Assembly: GCF_010448835.1 (NCBI RefSeq)
Contig: NZ_CP048409.1
Coordinates: forward strand, 2,054,001-2,118,000
DNA: 64,000 nt
Direction: 5' to 3'
Source of the DNA: Draconibacterium halophilum
Lineage (GTDB): Bacteria > Bacteroidota > Bacteroidia > Bacteroidales > Prolixibacteraceae
Position numbers and translations under genes: made by a program. Positions 63,035 to 64,000 of this stretch are shown piece by piece. The stretch's first letter is position 1. Each line of letters opens with the position of its first letter. The notes beneath the pieces were generated by a model. It worked only from the letters and a program-made list of their open reading frames with translations, was not told the DNA's origin and ran no database searches.

Positions 63035-63619
63035 CTAATTTTTCTTTAAACGATTAATTAGTGCAATCAGGTATCCTAAAACAATAAATGCACCCGGGGC
63101 CAGCACAAATACAAGCGTTACGTAGTTCTCGGGGTAAATGGTAATGCTAAAGATTTTACCGCTTCCCAAAATTTCTCTGATACCTCCCAGCAAAACCAGG
63201 GCGAAACTAAAGCCAAGTCCAATTCCCAGGCCGTCGATTGCCGAGGAGAGTACTTTGTTTTTCGATGCGAAAGCTTCCGCACGTCCTAAAACTATGCAGT
63301 TTACAACAATTAACGGGATGAATAAACCTAGGCTTTTGTACAAGGCCGGCAAAAACGCCTGCATTGTTAATTGTACAATAGTTACAAAGGTTGCTATGAT
63401 AACTATAAATGCCGGAATGCGTACTTTTTCAGGAATCGCACTTTTTACCAGCGACACCACAATGTTCGACATGAGCAAAACAAAGGTAGTGGCCAATCCC
63501 ATACCAAGTCCGTTAATTGCCGACGAGGTAACACCCAACGTTGGGCACATCCCGAGCAGCAGTACAAAAACCGGATTTTCTTTTATAAAGCCTTTTGAAA
63601 AGTTTTTCCACTGATTCAT
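63035..63619 (-). CDS. rnfE: Rnf complex subunit E
   Basis: This 194-residue membrane protein is homologous to RnfA. The N-terminal NPVFVLLLGMCPTLGVTSSAINGLGM carries the conserved Cys motif, and six helices are predicted. It lies 8 nt after rnfG and 11 nt before rnfA, consistent with the order rnfBCDGEA. Confidence 0.96.
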   Translation of the reverse strand: MNQWKNFSKGFIKENPVFVLLLGMCPTLGVTSSAINGLGMGLATTFVLLMSNIVVSLVKSAIPEKVRIPAFIVIIATFVTIVQLTMQAFLPALYKSLGLFIPLIVVNCIVLGRAEAFASKNKVLSSAIDGLGIGLGFSFALVLLGGIREILGSGKIFSITIYPENYVTLVFVLAPGAFIVLGYLIALINRLKKN

Positions 63620-63627
63620 AATACCTT

Positions 63628-64000
63628 CTATTTGTTGTTTTCATTATAAGAATCGTATGCACGATTCAGCGCATCTAAAAAAGCTCTTGATGTAATTGTT
63701 GATGCTGTTATAGCATCAATATCTCCACCATCTTTCGAAACCATAAATTTGGTTGTTTCCGGGTTTTTACCAATTACGTACTGATTAGGTTTTTCCGGGT
63801 TGTTAAACCAAACATCCATTTTTGATCCCAAACCAGGTGTTTCTGCATGTTCTAAAACGGAGTATCCTGAAAAGTTCCCGTCTTTGTCAATTCCGGTCAT
63901 TATTGAAATAAATCCACTAAAACCACTTTTAGTGTAGGTCTTAACGGCAGTTCCAACCAACTCGCCATTTTTATAGGCGGGAAAAAATTGCAGGGAGTCT
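63628..64000 (-). CDS. rnfG: Rnf complex subunit G, C-terminal part (gene runs off window)
   Basis: The frame is open to the right edge; the visible 123 residues are the FMN-binding domain of RnfG. GELVGTAVKTYTKSGFSGFISIMTGID, HAETPGLGSKMDVW and the flavinylation motif DAITASTITSRAFL are seen. The Thr in the TAST portion would bear covalent FMN. The signal-anchor and N-terminal part lie outside the window. It is in operon with rnfE and rnfA. Confidence 0.94.
   Translation of the reverse strand, partial: DSLQFFPAYKNGELVGTAVKTYTKSGFSGFISIMTGIDKDGNFSGYSVLEHAETPGLGSKMDVWFNNPEKPNQYVIGKNPETTKFMVSKDGGDIDAITASTITSRAFLDALNRAYDSYNENNK

Noticed and set aside
1..64000. CRISPR array, prophage or integrative element
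   Set aside because: No regularly spaced direct repeats, no integrase or phage structural genes, and no att-like repeats at the tRNA genes were found.

Overview
The window looks like a chromosomal segment of a Bacteroidota bacterium, most likely a marine or facultatively anaerobic member of the Bacteroidales/Marinilabiliales (Prolixibacteraceae-like; this rank is inference). Four kinds of evidence point there. Promoters fit the TTTG-N19-TAnnTTTG pattern of the phylum. Several family types are largely confined to it (DUF4199, DUF4252, DUF3098, DUF2723, DUF6090). Lipoprotein signal peptides are frequent. A four-subunit 2-oxoglutarate:ferredoxin oxidoreductase, a pyruvate:ferredoxin oxidoreductase and an Rnf complex occur together. 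Nothing indicates a plasmid or an intact prophage; the only mobile-element trace is a decayed transposase fragment beside a tRNA pair.

Layout. 1-4770 (minus) holds the start of an FG-GAP lipoprotein and a compact fructan/sucrose operon (MFS importer, fructokinase, GH32 lipoprotein) preceded by four copies of ATGTTAC. 5025-8434 holds a patatin, an aldo/keto reductase, a short DUF6090 protein, the transposase remnant and a tRNA-Ser/tRNA-Pro operon with a clear promoter and terminator. 8860-18711 is housekeeping: FolE, PQQ-propeller lipoprotein, Dus, TrhO, serine hydrolase, subtilase, TlpA thioredoxin, PurC, PhoH and a 49-residue PspC-domain protein. 18839-25696 holds a large DUF2723 membrane protein, an ECF sigma factor with DUF3098 and putative anti-sigma partners, MazG, DUF3781, a flavoprotein and DUF4159. 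25777-31786 holds an asymmetric heterodimeric ABC exporter and a DUF4199/GT2/membrane-protein operon. 32035-32446 is an RNA block (SRP RNA, tRNA-Thr, tRNA-Tyr). 32524-40704 holds two universal stress proteins, an EamA transporter, PheT and an M3 peptidase. 41063-42752 is an ECF sigma/anti-sigma/DUF4252 operon. 42884-46837 holds an exported Nif3-like protein and korDABC. 46899-56455 is the most accessory-looking part: a membrane-anchored AraC/TolB-like/TPR regulator divergent from an acyltransferase-ankyrin fusion, a beta-barrel protein, a gene broken by an in-frame TAG, and a LamG-GH127-type enzyme. 57323-64000 holds nifJ, an AAA/DUF4143 ATPase and rnfA/E/G (G runs off the window).

How genes work together. 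PFOR and KOR produce reduced ferredoxin from pyruvate and 2-oxoglutarate, and Rnf couples ferredoxin oxidation by NAD+ to ion pumping, so they form one energy module split over about 20 kb. GH32, the MFS carrier and fructokinase form a minimal fructose-release, import and phosphorylation route without SusC/D in view. The regulator at 46899-48971 is the obvious candidate to control the acyltransferase-ankyrin gene across their shared promoter region.

No complete, obviously new defence or biosynthetic system is visible. The best leads are the acyltransferase-ankyrin fusion with its membrane-bound regulator, the exported Nif3 protein, the promoter-bearing gene interrupted by TAG, and the nested palindromic element upstream of nifJ.
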